DNA of 64,000 bases from Escherichia marmotae (GCF_002900365.1 NZ_CP025979.1:434001-498000); one strand, 5' to 3'; positions 26,068-36,082 are shown, counted from the stretch's first letter. Notes: generated by a model from the sequence alone, not told the origin. Numbers and translations: made by a program.

Positions 26068-26787
26068 GTGAAATCACTCTATACCGCTGAAGGTGTAATG
26101 GATAAACATTCGCTGTGGCAGCGTTATATCCCGCTGGTGCGTCACGAAGCATTGCGCCTGCAGGTTCGACTGCCCGCGAGTGTAGAACTTGACGATCTGC
26201 TACAGGCAGGCGGCATTGGATTACTTAATGCTGTTGAACGTTATGATGCCCTGCAAGGAACGGCATTTACAACTTACGCAGTGCAGCGTATCCGTGGTGC
26301 TATGCTGGATGAACTTCGCAGCCGTGACTGGGTGCCGCGCAGCGTGCGACGCAATGCACGTGAAGTGGCGCAGGCAATAGGGCAACTGGAGCAGGAACTT
26401 GGCCGCAACGCCACAGAAACGGAAGTGGCAGAACGTTTAGGGATTGAAATCGCTGATTACCGGCAAATGTTGCTTGATACTAATAACAGCCAACTTTTCT
26501 CTTATGATGAGTGGCGCGAAGAGCACGGTGATAGCATCGAACTGGTTACTGACGATCATCAGCGGGATAACCCGTTACAGCAGTTACTGGACAGTAATTT
26601 GCGCCAGCGGGTAATGGAAGCCATCGAAATGTTGCCGGAGCGCGAACAGTTGGTATTAACGCTCTATTACCAGGAAGAGCTTAATCTCAAAGAGATTGGC
26701 GCGGTGCTTGAGGTCGGTGAATCGCGGGTTAGTCAGTTACACAGCCAGGCTATTAAACGGTTACGCACCAAACTGGGTAAGTTATAA
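26068..26787 (+). CDS. fliA: Flagellar sigma factor FliA (sigma-28)
   Basis: A 239-residue sigma-28 for class 3 flagellar and chemotaxis promoters, held inactive by FlgM until the hook is complete. Sigma regions 2 (DDLLQAGGIGLLNAVERYD), 3 and 4 (LNLKEIGAVLEVGESRVSQLHSQ) are all visible. Start is GTG at 26068, as in K-12. It is followed by fliZ in the same operon. Intact. Confidence 0.96.
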   Translation: MKSLYTAEGVMDKHSLWQRYIPLVRHEALRLQVRLPASVELDDLLQAGGIGLLNAVERYDALQGTAFTTYAVQRIRGAMLDELRSRDWVPRSVRRNAREVAQAIGQLEQELGRNATETEVAERLGIEIADYRQMLLDTNNSQLFSYDEWREEHGDSIELVTDDHQRDNPLQQLLDSNLRQRVMEAIEMLPEREQLVLTLYYQEELNLKEIGAVLEVGESRVSQLHSQAIKRLRTKLGKL

Positions 26788-26835
26788 CTCAGGTAAATGC
26801 CGCACATTAATTTTGAATACCAGGAGTTCTTAATA

Positions 26836-27384
26836 ATGATGCAGCACCAGAAAAGGCGGCTATTAAGCCGCTATCTTAAAGATTTTAAACACAGCCAGAC
26901 TCATTGCGCATATTGCCGTAAATTACTCGATCGCATTACCCTGGTTCACGATGGCAAAATAGTCAATAAAATCGAGATTTCCCGTCTTGATACACTGCTT
27001 GATGAAAATGGCTGGTATGAGGAACAAAAATCATGGGCAGCGTTATGCCGTTTCTGCGGTGATTTACACTGCAAAACCCAGAGTGATTTTTTTGATATTA
27101 TCGGCTTTAAGCAGTTTCTTTTTGACCATACTGAAATGAGCCCCGGTACAGTGCGCGAATATGTGGTTCGTCTACGTCGTTTGGGTAATTATTTAAGCGA
27201 ACACGATATTTCCTCTGACCTGTTGCAGGATGGTTTTCTTGATGAAAACCTCGCACCCTGGCTGCCCACCACCAGCACCAATAATTATCGCATCGCATTA
27301 CGTAAGTACCAGTGTTACCAGATGCAAACCCGCGGCGACCTTGCGCAGAAATCCCCCAGTCTGTCAGCTTCTGATATATATTAA
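26836..27384 (+). CDS. fliZ: Regulator FliZ
   Basis: A 182-residue regulator that antagonises sigma-S at many promoters, including curli genes, and supports flagellar expression. It has a basic N terminus, Cys pairs near the start (CAYC, CRFC) and a phage-integrase-like core. ATG 26836, with CAGGAG 9 nt upstream, is preferred to the open frame at 26797. Second gene of fliAZ. Confidence 0.93.
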   Translation: MMQHQKRRLLSRYLKDFKHSQTHCAYCRKLLDRITLVHDGKIVNKIEISRLDTLLDENGWYEEQKSWAALCRFCGDLHCKTQSDFFDIIGFKQFLFDHTEMSPGTVREYVVRLRRLGNYLSEHDISSDLLQDGFLDENLAPWLPTTSTNNYRIALRKYQCYQMQTRGDLAQKSPSLSASDIY

Positions 27385-27471
27385 ATAAGAATAAGATGTA
27401 GCAGAGTTGTTTTTGTGTCTACGAACAATGGCTCTACACTGCAAACCAACATAACAACATTCGGGGTGAAT

Positions 27472-28272
27472 ATGAAATTAGTACATCTGGGGCGTCAGGC
27501 GTTGATGGGTGTTATGGCCGTGGTGCTGGTTGCGGGTATGAGCGTGAAAAGTTTTGCCAACGAAGGCCTGCTCAATAAAGTAAAAGAGCGTGGCACGTTG
27601 CTGGTGGGACTGGAAGGGACTTACCCGCCGTTTAGCTTTCAGGGCGATGACGGTAAATTGACCGGTTTTGAAGTGGAGTTTGCTCAACAACTGGCAAAAC
27701 ATCTGGGCGTTGAAGCCGCATTAAAACCGACCAAGTGGGATGGTATGCTGGCGTCCCTGGATTCTAAGCGCATCGATGTGGTGATTAATCAGGTTACCAT
27801 CTCAGATGAACGTAAGAAAAAATACGATTTCTCTACCCCTTACACCATTTCCGGTATTCAGGCGCTGGTGAAAAAAGGTAATGAAGGCACAATAAAAACC
27901 GCAGACGACCTGAAAGGTAAAAAAGTTGGCGTTGGTTTAGGCACCAACTATGAAGAGTGGCTGCGTCAGAATGTTCAGGGTGTTGATGTGCGCACCTATG
28001 ATGATGACCCGACCAAATATCAGGATCTGCGCGTAGGTCGTATTGATGCCATCCTGGTTGACCGTCTGGCGGCGCTGGATTTGGTGAAGAAAACCAATGA
28101 TACGCTGGCAGTAACCGGCGAAGCCTTTTCCCGCCAGGAGTCAGGTGTCGCGCTGCGTAAAGGCAACGAAGATCTGCTGAAAGCAGTCAACGATGCCATC
28201 GCAGAAATGCAAAAAGATGGAACGTTGCAAGCCCTTTCGGAAAAATGGTTTGGCGCTGATGTGACCAGGTAA
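27472..28272 (+). CDS. tcyJ: L-cystine-binding periplasmic protein TcyJ (FliY)
   Basis: A 266-residue ABC-transporter binding protein for cystine (also diaminopimelate). Signal peptide ends near SVKSFA; the mature protein has the family-3 solute-binding fold (GTLLVGLEGTYPPFSF…, LKGKKVGVGLGTNYE). ATG 27472 has GGGGTG before it; an upstream TTG/GTG extension is rejected. It works with TcyL and TcyN encoded downstream past dcyD. Confidence 0.95.
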   Translation: MKLVHLGRQALMGVMAVVLVAGMSVKSFANEGLLNKVKERGTLLVGLEGTYPPFSFQGDDGKLTGFEVEFAQQLAKHLGVEAALKPTKWDGMLASLDSKRIDVVINQVTISDERKKKYDFSTPYTISGIQALVKKGNEGTIKTADDLKGKKVGVGLGTNYEEWLRQNVQGVDVRTYDDDPTKYQDLRVGRIDAILVDRLAALDLVKKTNDTLAVTGEAFSRQESGVALRKGNEDLLKAVNDAIAEMQKDGTLQALSEKWFGADVTR

Positions 28273-28285
28273 TCAGCATAATGAC

Positions 28286-28316
28286 AAAAAAGGGCGCTTT
28301 AATCGGCGCCTTTTTA
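28286..28316 (+). terminator. Terminator after tcyJ
   Basis: Hairpin AAAAAGGGCGC / GGCGCCTTTTTA with a short loop and a T-run, in the tcyJ-dcyD gap. Read-through may still feed dcyD. Confidence 0.75.
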
Positions 28317-28375
28317 TTTAAGCGTTTTCAGCGTGCATAATAACAATATCACAACAACAGACATCGGAGGCTTTT

Positions 28376-29362
28376 ATGCCACTGCATAATTTAACTCGTT
28401 TTCCACGGTTGGAGTTTATCGGCACACCGACACCGCTCGAATATCTGCCACGTTTTTCTGATTATCTCGGTCGGGACATTTTCATCAAACGGGATGACGT
28501 CACCCCGTTGGCAATGGGCGGAAATAAGTTACGCAAACTGGAATTTCTCGCAGCAGACGCCTTGCGCGAAGGTGCTGACACACTGATTACAGCCGGAGCG
28601 ATTCAGTCTAACCATGTGCGCCAGACTGCCGCAGTGGCCGCAAAACTTGGTCTGCATTGCGTGGCGCTGCTGGAAAATCCCATTGGCACTACTGCAGAAA
28701 ATTATTTAACCAACGGCAACCGCTTGTTGTTAGATCTCTTCAATACCCAGATTGAAATGTGCGACGCGCTGACCGATCCCAATGCCCAACTGGAAGAGCT
28801 GGCGACTCGCGTCGAAGCACAAGGCTTTCGCCCATACGTCATTCCGGTTGGCGGTTCCAATGCTTTAGGCGCGTTGGGCTATGTGGAGAGCGCGCTGGAA
28901 ATCGCGCAACAGTGTGAAGGGGCGGTTAATATTTCTTCGGTAGTGGTGGCGTCGGGCAGTGCCGGAACGCATGCCGGGCTTGCAGTAGGGCTGGAACAAC
29001 TGATGCCAGAAAGCGAACTGATTGGCGTGACCGTGTCACGTTCCGTTGCTGACCAGTTGCCAAAAGTGGTTAGCCTGCAACAGGCAATCGCGAAAGAGCT
29101 GGAACTGACCGCGTCAGCAGAAATTTTACTCTGGGATGACTACTTTGCCCCTGGCTACGGCGTGCCAAATGACGAAGGCATGGAAGCGGTGAAACTGCTG
29201 GCGCGGTTGGAAGGCATTCTGCTTGATCCTGTGTATACCGGAAAAGCGATGGCGGGGCTGATTGATGGCATCAGTCAGAAACGCTTCAAAGACGAAGGGC
29301 CGATTCTGTTTATTCATACTGGCGGCGCACCTGCGCTGTTCGCCTATCATCCTCACGTCTAG
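28376..29362 (+). CDS. dcyD: D-cysteine desulfhydrase DcyD
   Basis: A 328-residue PLP enzyme of the tryptophan-synthase-beta fold (ACC deaminase family). It converts D-cysteine to pyruvate, H2S and ammonia. The PLP lysine lies in MGGNKLRKLEF (about residue 51). It is placed between the cystine-binding protein and the cystine permease, consistent with protection from D-cysteine. Intact. Confidence 0.95.
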   Translation: MPLHNLTRFPRLEFIGTPTPLEYLPRFSDYLGRDIFIKRDDVTPLAMGGNKLRKLEFLAADALREGADTLITAGAIQSNHVRQTAAVAAKLGLHCVALLENPIGTTAENYLTNGNRLLLDLFNTQIEMCDALTDPNAQLEELATRVEAQGFRPYVIPVGGSNALGALGYVESALEIAQQCEGAVNISSVVVASGSAGTHAGLAVGLEQLMPESELIGVTVSRSVADQLPKVVSLQQAIAKELELTASAEILLWDDYFAPGYGVPNDEGMEAVKLLARLEGILLDPVYTGKAMAGLIDGISQKRFKDEGPILFIHTGGAPALFAYHPHV

Positions 29363-29376
29363 CCCCGGAAACGCTC

Positions 29377-30045
29377 ATGCAAGAAAGTATACAACTGGTT
29401 ATTGATTCTTTGCCGTTCCTGCTAAAAGGGGCTGGGTATACGCTGCAACTCAGCATCGGCGGTATGTTTTTCGGTTTGCTGTTGGGGTTTATTCTCGCGC
29501 TGATGCGCCTGTCACCCATATGGCCCGTACGCTGGCTGGCGCGTTTTTACATCTCCATTTTTCGCGGTACGCCGCTCATTGCACAACTGTTTATGATCTA
29601 CTACGGTCTGCCGCAGTTTGGCATTGAATTAGATCCGGTTCCGTCAGCGATGATTGGACTGTCACTGAACACCGCCGCCTATGCTGCCGAAACGCTGCGG
29701 GCAGCGATTTCGTCTATTGATAAAGGTCAGTGGGAGGCGGCTGCTAGTATTGGCATGACGCCGTGGCAAACTATGCGTCGCGCAATTTTGCCGCAGGCGG
29801 CGCGGGTGGCACTGCCGCCGCTGTCGAACAGCTTTATCAGCCTGGTGAAAGATACCTCACTGGCCGCGACGATTCAGGTGCCGGAACTGTTTCGTCAGGC
29901 GCAGTTGATAACCTCGCGTACTCTGGAAGTGTTCACCATGTATCTGGCGGCTTCGCTCATCTACTGGATTATGGCGACAGTGTTATCGACGCTGCAGAAC
30001 CATTTTGAGAATCAACTAAATCGCCAGGAGAGAGAGCCAAAATGA
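29377..30045 (+). CDS. tcyL: L-cystine ABC permease TcyL (YecS)
   Basis: A 222-residue inner-membrane permease with about five hydrophobic helices and the EAA loop (WEAAASIGMTPWQTMRRAILPQA) that docks the ATPase. It overlaps tcyN by 4 nt. Confidence 0.95.
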   Translation: MQESIQLVIDSLPFLLKGAGYTLQLSIGGMFFGLLLGFILALMRLSPIWPVRWLARFYISIFRGTPLIAQLFMIYYGLPQFGIELDPVPSAMIGLSLNTAAYAAETLRAAISSIDKGQWEAAASIGMTPWQTMRRAILPQAARVALPPLSNSFISLVKDTSLAATIQVPELFRQAQLITSRTLEVFTMYLAASLIYWIMATVLSTLQNHFENQLNRQEREPK

Positions 30046-30794
30046 GTGCCATTGAAGTTAAAAACCTGGTGAAAAAATTCCACGGTCAGACAGTGCTGCA
30101 CGGTATCGATCTGGAGGTCAAAACCGGCGAAGTGGTGGCAATTATCGGCCCGAGTGGTTCCGGCAAAACCACGTTGCTACGCAGCATAAATTTGCTGGAA
30201 CAGCCAGAGGCGGGTACCATCACCGTTGGCGATATTACTATTGATACCGCACGTTCGTTAAGTCAGCAAAAATCGCTGATTCGCCAGTTGCGCCAGCACG
30301 TCGGGTTTGTGTTCCAGAACTTTAATCTGTTCCCGCATCGTACGGTGCTGGAAAACATTATTGAAGGGCCTGTGATCGTTAAAGGCGAACCGAAAGAAGA
30401 GGCAACGACACGCGCCCGCGAACTGCTGGCGAAGGTCGGGCTGACGGGGAAAGAGACCAGCTATCCGCGTCGTTTGTCCGGCGGTCAACAGCAACGTGTG
30501 GCGATTGCGCGTGCGCTGGCGATGCGCCCGGAAGTCATTCTGTTTGACGAACCTACCTCGGCGCTGGATCCGGAGCTGGTGGGCGAAGTCCTGAATACCA
30601 TCCGCCAACTGGCGCAGGAAAAGCGCACGATGGTCATTGTGACGCACGAAATGAGCTTTGCTCGTGACGTTGCTGACCGCGCGATCTTTATGGACCAGGG
30701 GCGGATAGTCGAGCAGGGGCCAGCAAAAGCGTTATTTGCTGATCCGCAGCAGCCCCGTACCCGCCAGTTCCTTGAGAAGTTTCTGTTGCAATAA
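30042..30794 (+). CDS. tcyN: L-cystine ABC ATPase TcyN (YecC)
   Basis: A 250-residue ABC ATPase with Walker A GPSGSGKTT, signature LSGGQQQR, Walker B VILFDEP and the switch histidine in IVTHEM. It energises cystine import through TcyL. Last gene of the cluster, ending 14 bp before a terminator. Confidence 0.96.
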   Translation: MSAIEVKNLVKKFHGQTVLHGIDLEVKTGEVVAIIGPSGSGKTTLLRSINLLEQPEAGTITVGDITIDTARSLSQQKSLIRQLRQHVGFVFQNFNLFPHRTVLENIIEGPVIVKGEPKEEATTRARELLAKVGLTGKETSYPRRLSGGQQQRVAIARALAMRPEVILFDEPTSALDPELVGEVLNTIRQLAQEKRTMVIVTHEMSFARDVADRAIFMDQGRIVEQGPAKALFADPQQPRTRQFLEKFLLQ

Positions 30795-30807
30795 TAAGAA
30801 AAAATCA

Positions 30808-30832
30808 GCCCCGTCGGCTTTCCAGACGGGGC
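30808..30832 (+). terminator. Terminator after tcyN
   Basis: Eight-bp stem GCCCCGTC / GACGGGGC with a nine-base loop, just after the tcyN stop. The U-tract is poor. Confidence 0.65.
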
Positions 30833-31022
30833 GAGAACGCGCTCTCAATCTGGTGAATTGCTTAACAAATCAGCATAACTTATTAATAACATAAAAGAAT
30901 GCTATGTCTTGCAAAAGTAATTCATTGTCTGAATAATATAAATTATATATAAATCTTATTTATGTGATAGTTTGAGTTATCAATATAAATGATACTCACT
31001 CTCAGGAGCGTTGCGGTTAACT

Positions 31023-31745
31023 ATGCAGGATACGGATTTTTTCAGTTGGCGTCGCACGATGCTGTTACGTTTTCAGAGAATGGAGGCCGCGGAAGAGGTC
31101 TACCATGAAATAGAGCGGCAGGCTCAACAACTCGAGTACGATTTCTATTCATTATGTGTGCGTCACCCGGTGCCATTCACGCGACCGAAAGTGGCCTTCT
31201 ACACCAATTACCCGAAATCATGGATTAGTTATTATCAGGCAAAAAACTTTCTTGCCATTGATCCGGTGCTTAACCATGAAAACTTCAGTCAGGGGCATTT
31301 ATTGTGGAATGATGACTTATTTAGCGAAGCGCAGCCGCTATGGGAAGCCGCGCGTGCACATGGTATACGCCGTGGTGTCACTCAGTATTTAATGCTGCCA
31401 AACCGGGCGCTGGGTTTTTTGTCCTTTTCCCGTAGTAGTACGCGTGAAATACCTGGCCTTAGTGATGAACTGCAATTAAAAATGCAGTTATTGGTGCGCG
31501 AAAGTCTGATGGCGTTGATACGCTTAAATGATGAAATAGTGATGACGCCAGAGATGAATTTCAGCAAGCGGGAAAAAGAAATTCTGAAATGGACCGCGGA
31601 AGGAAAAACGTCAGCAGAGATAGCGATGATCTTGTCAATCTCTGAAAATACGGTCAATTTTCATCAGAAAAACATGCAGAAAAAAATCAATGCACCGAAT
31701 AAGACACAGGTTGCCTGCTACGCTGCTGCAACTGGCTTAATATGA
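31023..31745 (+). CDS. sdiA: LuxR-type quorum regulator SdiA
   Basis: A 240-residue solo LuxR regulator that detects acyl-homoserine lactones from other species. The N-terminal autoinducer-binding domain is followed by the C-terminal helix-turn-helix (SKREKEILKWTAEGKTSAEIA). ATG 31023 gives MQDTDFFSW, the usual start. It is preceded by an AT-rich 200-bp promoter region. Intact. Confidence 0.96.
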   Translation: MQDTDFFSWRRTMLLRFQRMEAAEEVYHEIERQAQQLEYDFYSLCVRHPVPFTRPKVAFYTNYPKSWISYYQAKNFLAIDPVLNHENFSQGHLLWNDDLFSEAQPLWEAARAHGIRRGVTQYLMLPNRALGFLSFSRSSTREIPGLSDELQLKMQLLVRESLMALIRLNDEIVMTPEMNFSKREKEILKWTAEGKTSAEIAMILSISENTVNFHQKNMQKKINAPNKTQVACYAAATGLI

Positions 31746-31772
31746 CATCAATTACATTCTGCGTGCCAGATG

Positions 31773-31808
31773 CAAAACCGGCTGAAAGGCGCGCTTTCAG
31801 CCGGTTTT
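31773..31808. terminator. Bidirectional terminator between sdiA and yecF
   Basis: Perfect 15-bp stem AAAACCGGCTGAAAG / CTTTCAGCCGGTTTT with a GCGCG loop. A/T runs on both sides serve both convergent genes. Confidence 0.9.
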
Positions 31809-31811
31809 ATA

Positions 31812-32036
31812 TTACTGACGGTAGGCTTGTTTAATTTGCTTAACCGTTTTGGAAAATATTGCAGCCTGGGTTTCGTCTTCGATCAGCGCAAGCTGTTTTT
31901 CCATCTTTAACATCACGCGGCCCGCGTCAGCTTGTCCCATCGCCTGCAGCATCAGCGTCAGCATCGCTTTCAGGCAGGAGACTTCATTTGCCAGATCTTG
32001 ATTATTCTCGGCAGTAGAAAAATCAGGCGTACTCAT
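31812..32036 (-). CDS. yecF: Small protein YecF (DUF2594)
   Basis: A 74-residue helical cytoplasmic protein of the DUF2594 family, function unknown. It is convergent with sdiA and shares its terminator; ribosome site GAGGAAA before the ATG. Matches the K-12 gene in length and place. Confidence 0.88.
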   Translation of the reverse strand: MSTPDFSTAENNQDLANEVSCLKAMLTLMLQAMGQADAGRVMLKMEKQLALIEDETQAAIFSKTVKQIKQAYRQ

Positions 32037-32495
32037 TTATTTTCCTCGTCATGTTGCAATAAAAATTTGCGGTGAAAAATGTTAAGGCGGCGGAGTATAC
32101 CATAAGCTTTGCTAAAAATATTAGTGGTTGTTTTTTGTGCGCTGTATCGTCAACTGTATTAATTCAGTCAATATAATGACCAATAAATATTTTTATAATG
32201 AATGTTTTTTGCACGTATTGTTCGGGTTAATTAATGTTACATATTCATACCGCTGATTTTTCATTTGTGCTGAATAAAGTCAATTTTTGTCACATCTCGC
32301 CGTTGGTCGTGCTGTGAAACGAACCGGCAAACCTTTGATGACGGGCGTGATCATAACTGTGGACAATCGAATTTACAAAAACGAGAGAAAAATCGAATAC
32401 CCACCATTTTTAACGTTTCAAAGTTGCAATAAAACCCGCTAATATACTAATGACTAACTATCAGTAGCGTTATCCCTATTTCTGGAGATATTCCT
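32037..32495. promoter_or_regulatory. yecF/uvrY divergent regulatory region
   Basis: A 459-bp AT-rich spacer that should hold the promoters of yecF (minus) and uvrY (plus). No ORF, repeat or stable RNA gene is evident. Confidence 0.6.
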
Positions 32496-33152
32496 TTGAT
32501 CAACGTTCTACTTGTTGATGACCACGAACTGGTGCGCGCAGGGATACGACGCATTCTGGAAGATATAAAGGGTATTAAAGTTGTCGGTGAGGCATCCTGC
32601 GGTGAAGACGCCGTTAAGTGGTGCCGGGCAAATACCGTTGACGTTGTGCTAATGGACATGAGTATGCCTGGCATTGGTGGTCTTGAGGCGACGCGTAAAA
32701 TCGCCCGCTCGACAGCCGATGTCAAAATCATCATGCTTACGGTTCATACCGAAAACCCTTTACCAGCGAAAGTGATGCAGGCCGGTGCCGCGGGCTATCT
32801 CAGCAAAGGCGCAGCCCCGCAGGAAGTCGTGAGCGCGATTCGTTCTGTTTATTCAGGGCAGCGTTATATTGCTTCTGACATTGCTCAACAAATGGCGTTA
32901 AGCCAAATCGAACCAGAAAAAACAGAAAGCCCGTTTGCCAGTTTGTCGGAACGTGAATTGCAGATTATGCTGATGATTACCAAAGGCCAGAAGGTCAATG
33001 AGATCTCAGAACAGCTTAATCTCAGCCCGAAAACGGTGAACAGCTATCGCTACCGTATGTTTAGTAAATTAAACATACATGGCGATGTTGAGTTGACTCA
33101 CCTGGCAATTCGCCATGGTCTGTGTAATGCGGAGACATTAACAAGTCAGTGA
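32496..33152 (+). CDS. uvrY: Response regulator UvrY (BarA partner)
   Basis: A 218-residue NarL/FixJ response regulator phosphorylated by BarA; it activates the csrB and csrC sRNAs. Receiver domain with phospho-Asp in VVLMDMSMPGI (about residue 54), then a LuxR-type helix-turn-helix (LNLSPKTVNSYRYRMFSKL). Start is TTG at 32496 with CTGGAGA upstream, as in K-12. It overlaps uvrC by 4 nt. Confidence 0.96.
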   Translation: MINVLLVDDHELVRAGIRRILEDIKGIKVVGEASCGEDAVKWCRANTVDVVLMDMSMPGIGGLEATRKIARSTADVKIIMLTVHTENPLPAKVMQAGAAGYLSKGAAPQEVVSAIRSVYSGQRYIASDIAQQMALSQIEPEKTESPFASLSERELQIMLMITKGQKVNEISEQLNLSPKTVNSYRYRMFSKLNIHGDVELTHLAIRHGLCNAETLTSQ

Positions 33153-34981
33153 GTGTTCAGTTTGACGCAAAAGCGTTTTTAAAAACCGTAACCAGCCAGC
33201 CGGGCGTTTATCGCATGTATGATGCTGGTGGTACGGTTATTTATGTCGGCAAAGCGAAAGACCTGAAAAAACGGCTTTCCAGTTATTTCCGTAGCAACCT
33301 CGCTTCGCGCAAAACCGAAGCGTTGGTCGCCCAGATCCAGCAAATCGATGTCACGGTTACCCACACCGAAACAGAAGCGTTATTGCTGGAGCACAACTAC
33401 ATTAAACTCTATCAACCGCGTTACAACGTTCTGTTACGCGATGATAAATCTTATCCCTTTATCTTCCTGAGTGGCGATACCCATCCGCGTCTGGCTATGC
33501 ATCGCGGCGCGAAACATGCCAAAGGTGAATATTTCGGCCCGTTCCCAAACGGTTATGCCGTGCGTGAAACCCTGGCGCTGCTACAAAAAATTTTCCCGAT
33601 TCGCCAGTGTGAAAATAGTGTTTATCGCAACCGCTCGCGTCCGTGTCTGCAATATCAGATAGGGCGTTGTCTGGGGCCGTGCGTTGAAGGGCTGGTGAGT
33701 GAAGAAGAATACGCCCAGCAGGTAGAGTATGTGCGCCTGTTTTTATCCGGCAAGGACGATCAGGTGCTTACCCAACTGATTAGCCGCATGGAAACAGCCA
33801 GCCAGAATCTGGAATTTGAAGAGGCTGCACGTATTCGCGACCAAATCCAGGCGGTGCGGCGCGTAACCGAAAAACAGTTTGTCTCCAATACTGGTGATGA
33901 TCTTGACGTTATTGGCGTGGCGTTTGATGCGGGCATGGCTTGTGTCCATGTCCTGTTTATTCGTCAGGGCAAGGTGCTCGGTAGCCGTAGTTATTTCCCG
34001 AAAGTACCTGGCGGTACGGAATTGGGCGAAGTGGTGGAAACTTTTGTCGGCCAGTTCTATTTACAGGGTAGTCAGATGCGCACTTTGCCGGGTGAGATCC
34101 TGCTCGACTTTAATCTTAGCGATAAAACGCTGCTTGCCGATTCTCTTTCGGAATTGGCGGGGAGAAAGATTAACGTTCAGACCAAACCACGTGGCGATCG
34201 GGCACGTTACCTGAAGCTGGCGCGCACCAATGCGGCGACTGCGTTAACCAGCAAACTTTCGCAGCAATCTACTGTTCACCAGCGTCTGTCTGCGCTTGCC
34301 AGCGTGTTGAAACTGCCGGAAGTGAAGCGGATGGAGTGTTTTGATATCAGCCATACCATGGGCGAACAAACAGTCGCTTCGTGTGTGGTGTTCGATGCTA
34401 ACGGCCCGCTGCGAGCGGAGTATCGACGCTATAACATTACTGGTATTACGCCGGGCGATGATTATGCGGCGATGAATCAGGTGCTGCGTCGGCGTTACGG
34501 AAAAGCTATCGACGACAGTAAGATCCCGGACGTGATCCTTATCGACGGCGGCAAAGGACAGCTTGCGCAGGCGAAAAATGTTTTCGCTGAGCTGGATGTC
34601 TCATGGGATAAAAACCATCCGCTGTTACTTGGGGTAGCGAAAGGGGCCGATCGTAAGGCTGGTCTGGAAACGCTGTTCTTCGAGCCGGAAGGAGAGGGAT
34701 TCAGCCTGCCGCCAGATTCACCTGCGCTGCATGTCATCCAGCATATTCGCGATGAATCACACAATCATGCGATTGGCGGTCACCGCAAAAAACGGGCAAA
34801 GGTCAAAAATACCAGCACCCTGGAAACCATCGAAGGTGTCGGGCCAAAACGCCGGCAAATGTTGTTGAAATATATGGGCGGTTTGCAAGGTTTACGTAAC
34901 GCCAGCGTCGAGGAAATTGCAAAAGTGCCGGGTATTTCGCAAGGTCTGGCAGAAAAGATCTTCTGGTCGTTGAAACATTGA
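33149..34981 (+). CDS. uvrC: Excinuclease ABC subunit C, UvrC
   Basis: A 610-residue nucleotide-excision-repair nuclease that makes both incisions. It has an N-terminal GIY-YIG domain (GVYRMYDAGGTVIYVGKAK), a UVR motif (LEFEEAARIRDQI) for UvrB, a Cys-rich patch, an RNase H-like domain (CFDISHTMGE, VILIDGGKGQ) and C-terminal helix-hairpin-helix motifs. GTG start overlapping uvrY. Intact. Confidence 0.97.
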   Translation: MSVQFDAKAFLKTVTSQPGVYRMYDAGGTVIYVGKAKDLKKRLSSYFRSNLASRKTEALVAQIQQIDVTVTHTETEALLLEHNYIKLYQPRYNVLLRDDKSYPFIFLSGDTHPRLAMHRGAKHAKGEYFGPFPNGYAVRETLALLQKIFPIRQCENSVYRNRSRPCLQYQIGRCLGPCVEGLVSEEEYAQQVEYVRLFLSGKDDQVLTQLISRMETASQNLEFEEAARIRDQIQAVRRVTEKQFVSNTGDDLDVIGVAFDAGMACVHVLFIRQGKVLGSRSYFPKVPGGTELGEVVETFVGQFYLQGSQMRTLPGEILLDFNLSDKTLLADSLSELAGRKINVQTKPRGDRARYLKLARTNAATALTSKLSQQSTVHQRLSALASVLKLPEVKRMECFDISHTMGEQTVASCVVFDANGPLRAEYRRYNITGITPGDDYAAMNQVLRRRYGKAIDDSKIPDVILIDGGKGQLAQAKNVFAELDVSWDKNHPLLLGVAKGADRKAGLETLFFEPEGEGFSLPPDSPALHVIQHIRDESHNHAIGGHRKKRAKVKNTSTLETIEGVGPKRRQMLLKYMGGLQGLRNASVEEIAKVPGISQGLAEKIFWSLKH

Positions 34982-35037
34982 TGTCTCTGTAGCAACATAG
35001 GGGTAATCTTACTGACAACAGATAGTTACCCGTCATT

Positions 35038-35586
35038 ATGCAATTTAATATCCCTACGTTGCTCACACTGTTCCGTGTCATCCTTATCCCATTCTTTGTA
35101 TTGGTTTTTTATCTACCTGTTACCTGGTCACCGTTTGCTGCTGCGCTCATTTTCTGTGTCGCAGCGGTGACTGACTGGTTCGACGGTTTTCTGGCGCGTC
35201 GCTGGAACCAGAGTACCCGGTTTGGTGCTTTCCTTGATCCAGTAGCAGATAAAGTGCTGGTAGCCATCGCTATGGTGCTGGTAACAGAACATTACCATAG
35301 CTGGTGGGTGACTTTACCGGCAGCAACGATGATTGCCCGTGAAATTATCATCTCCGCGTTGCGCGAATGGATGGCTGAATTGGGTAAACGCAGCAGCGTG
35401 GCCGTATCCTGGATCGGTAAAGTTAAAACTACTGCTCAAATGGTAGCGTTGGCCTGGCTGTTATGGCGCCCGAACATTTGGGTTGAATACGCTGGTATTG
35501 CACTTTTCTTTGTGGCAGCGGTACTGACTTTGTGGTCAATGTTGCAATATTTGAGCGCTGCGCGCGCAGATCTGCTTGATCAGTGA
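35038..35586 (+). CDS. pgsA: Phosphatidylglycerophosphate synthase PgsA
   Basis: A 182-residue membrane enzyme that makes PGP from CDP-diacylglycerol and glycerol-3-phosphate, the committed step to phosphatidylglycerol and cardiolipin. The CDP-alcohol phosphotransferase motif DG-x2-AR-x8-G-x3-D-x3-D reads from DGFLARRW to FLDPVADK. Four or so hydrophobic helices. It lies downstream of uvrC. Intact. Confidence 0.97.
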
Positions 35587-35636
35587 TCGTTTCGACGCAA
35601 AATTCAGCAAACGATCAAAACTGGTGAAAAATATCG

Positions 35637-35664
35637 TTGACTCATCGCGTCAGGTAAGTAGAAT
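35637..35664 (+). promoter_or_regulatory. Promoter of the glyW-cysT-leuZ tRNA operon
   Basis: TTGACT (35637-35642), 16 bases, TAGAAT (35659-35664), followed by a short G/C-containing stretch. Located about 70 bp before the first tRNA. Confidence 0.75.
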
Positions 35665-35737
35665 GCAACGCATCGAACGGCGGCACTGATTGCCAGACGA
35701 TAATAAAATCAAGTGATTAGCTGATTGCTTGATGAAT

Positions 35738-35813
<76 letters not shown>

Positions 35814-35866
35814 GTTTAAAAGACATCGGCTTAAGCGGGTGTCTGGCTGAAAAGCCTGAAGAATTT

Positions 35867-35940
35867 GGCGCGTTAACAAAGCGGTTATGTAGCGGATTGC
35901 AAATCCGTCTAGTCCGGTTCGACTCCGGAACGCGCCTCCA
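35867..35940 (+). tRNA. cysT: tRNA-Cys (GCA)
   Basis: 74 nt with encoded CCA; acceptor stem GGCGCGT / ACGCGCC, anticodon loop TTGCAAA (GCA), T arm GGTTCGACTCC. Confidence 0.97.
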
Positions 35941-35952
35941 CTTTTTTCCCGA

Positions 35953-36039
35953 GCCCGGATGGTGGAATCGGTAGACACAAGGGATTTAAAATCCCTCGGC
36001 GTTCGCGCTGTGCGGGTTCAAGTCCCGCTCCGGGTACCA
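35953..36039 (+). tRNA. leuZ: tRNA-Leu (TAA)
   Basis: 87-nt class II tRNA with a long variable arm (CTCGGCGTTCGCGCTGTG), anticodon loop TTTAAAA (TAA) and encoded CCA. Confidence 0.97.
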
Positions 36040-36082
36040 TGGGAAAGATAAGAATAAAATCAAAGCAATAAGCAGTGTCGTG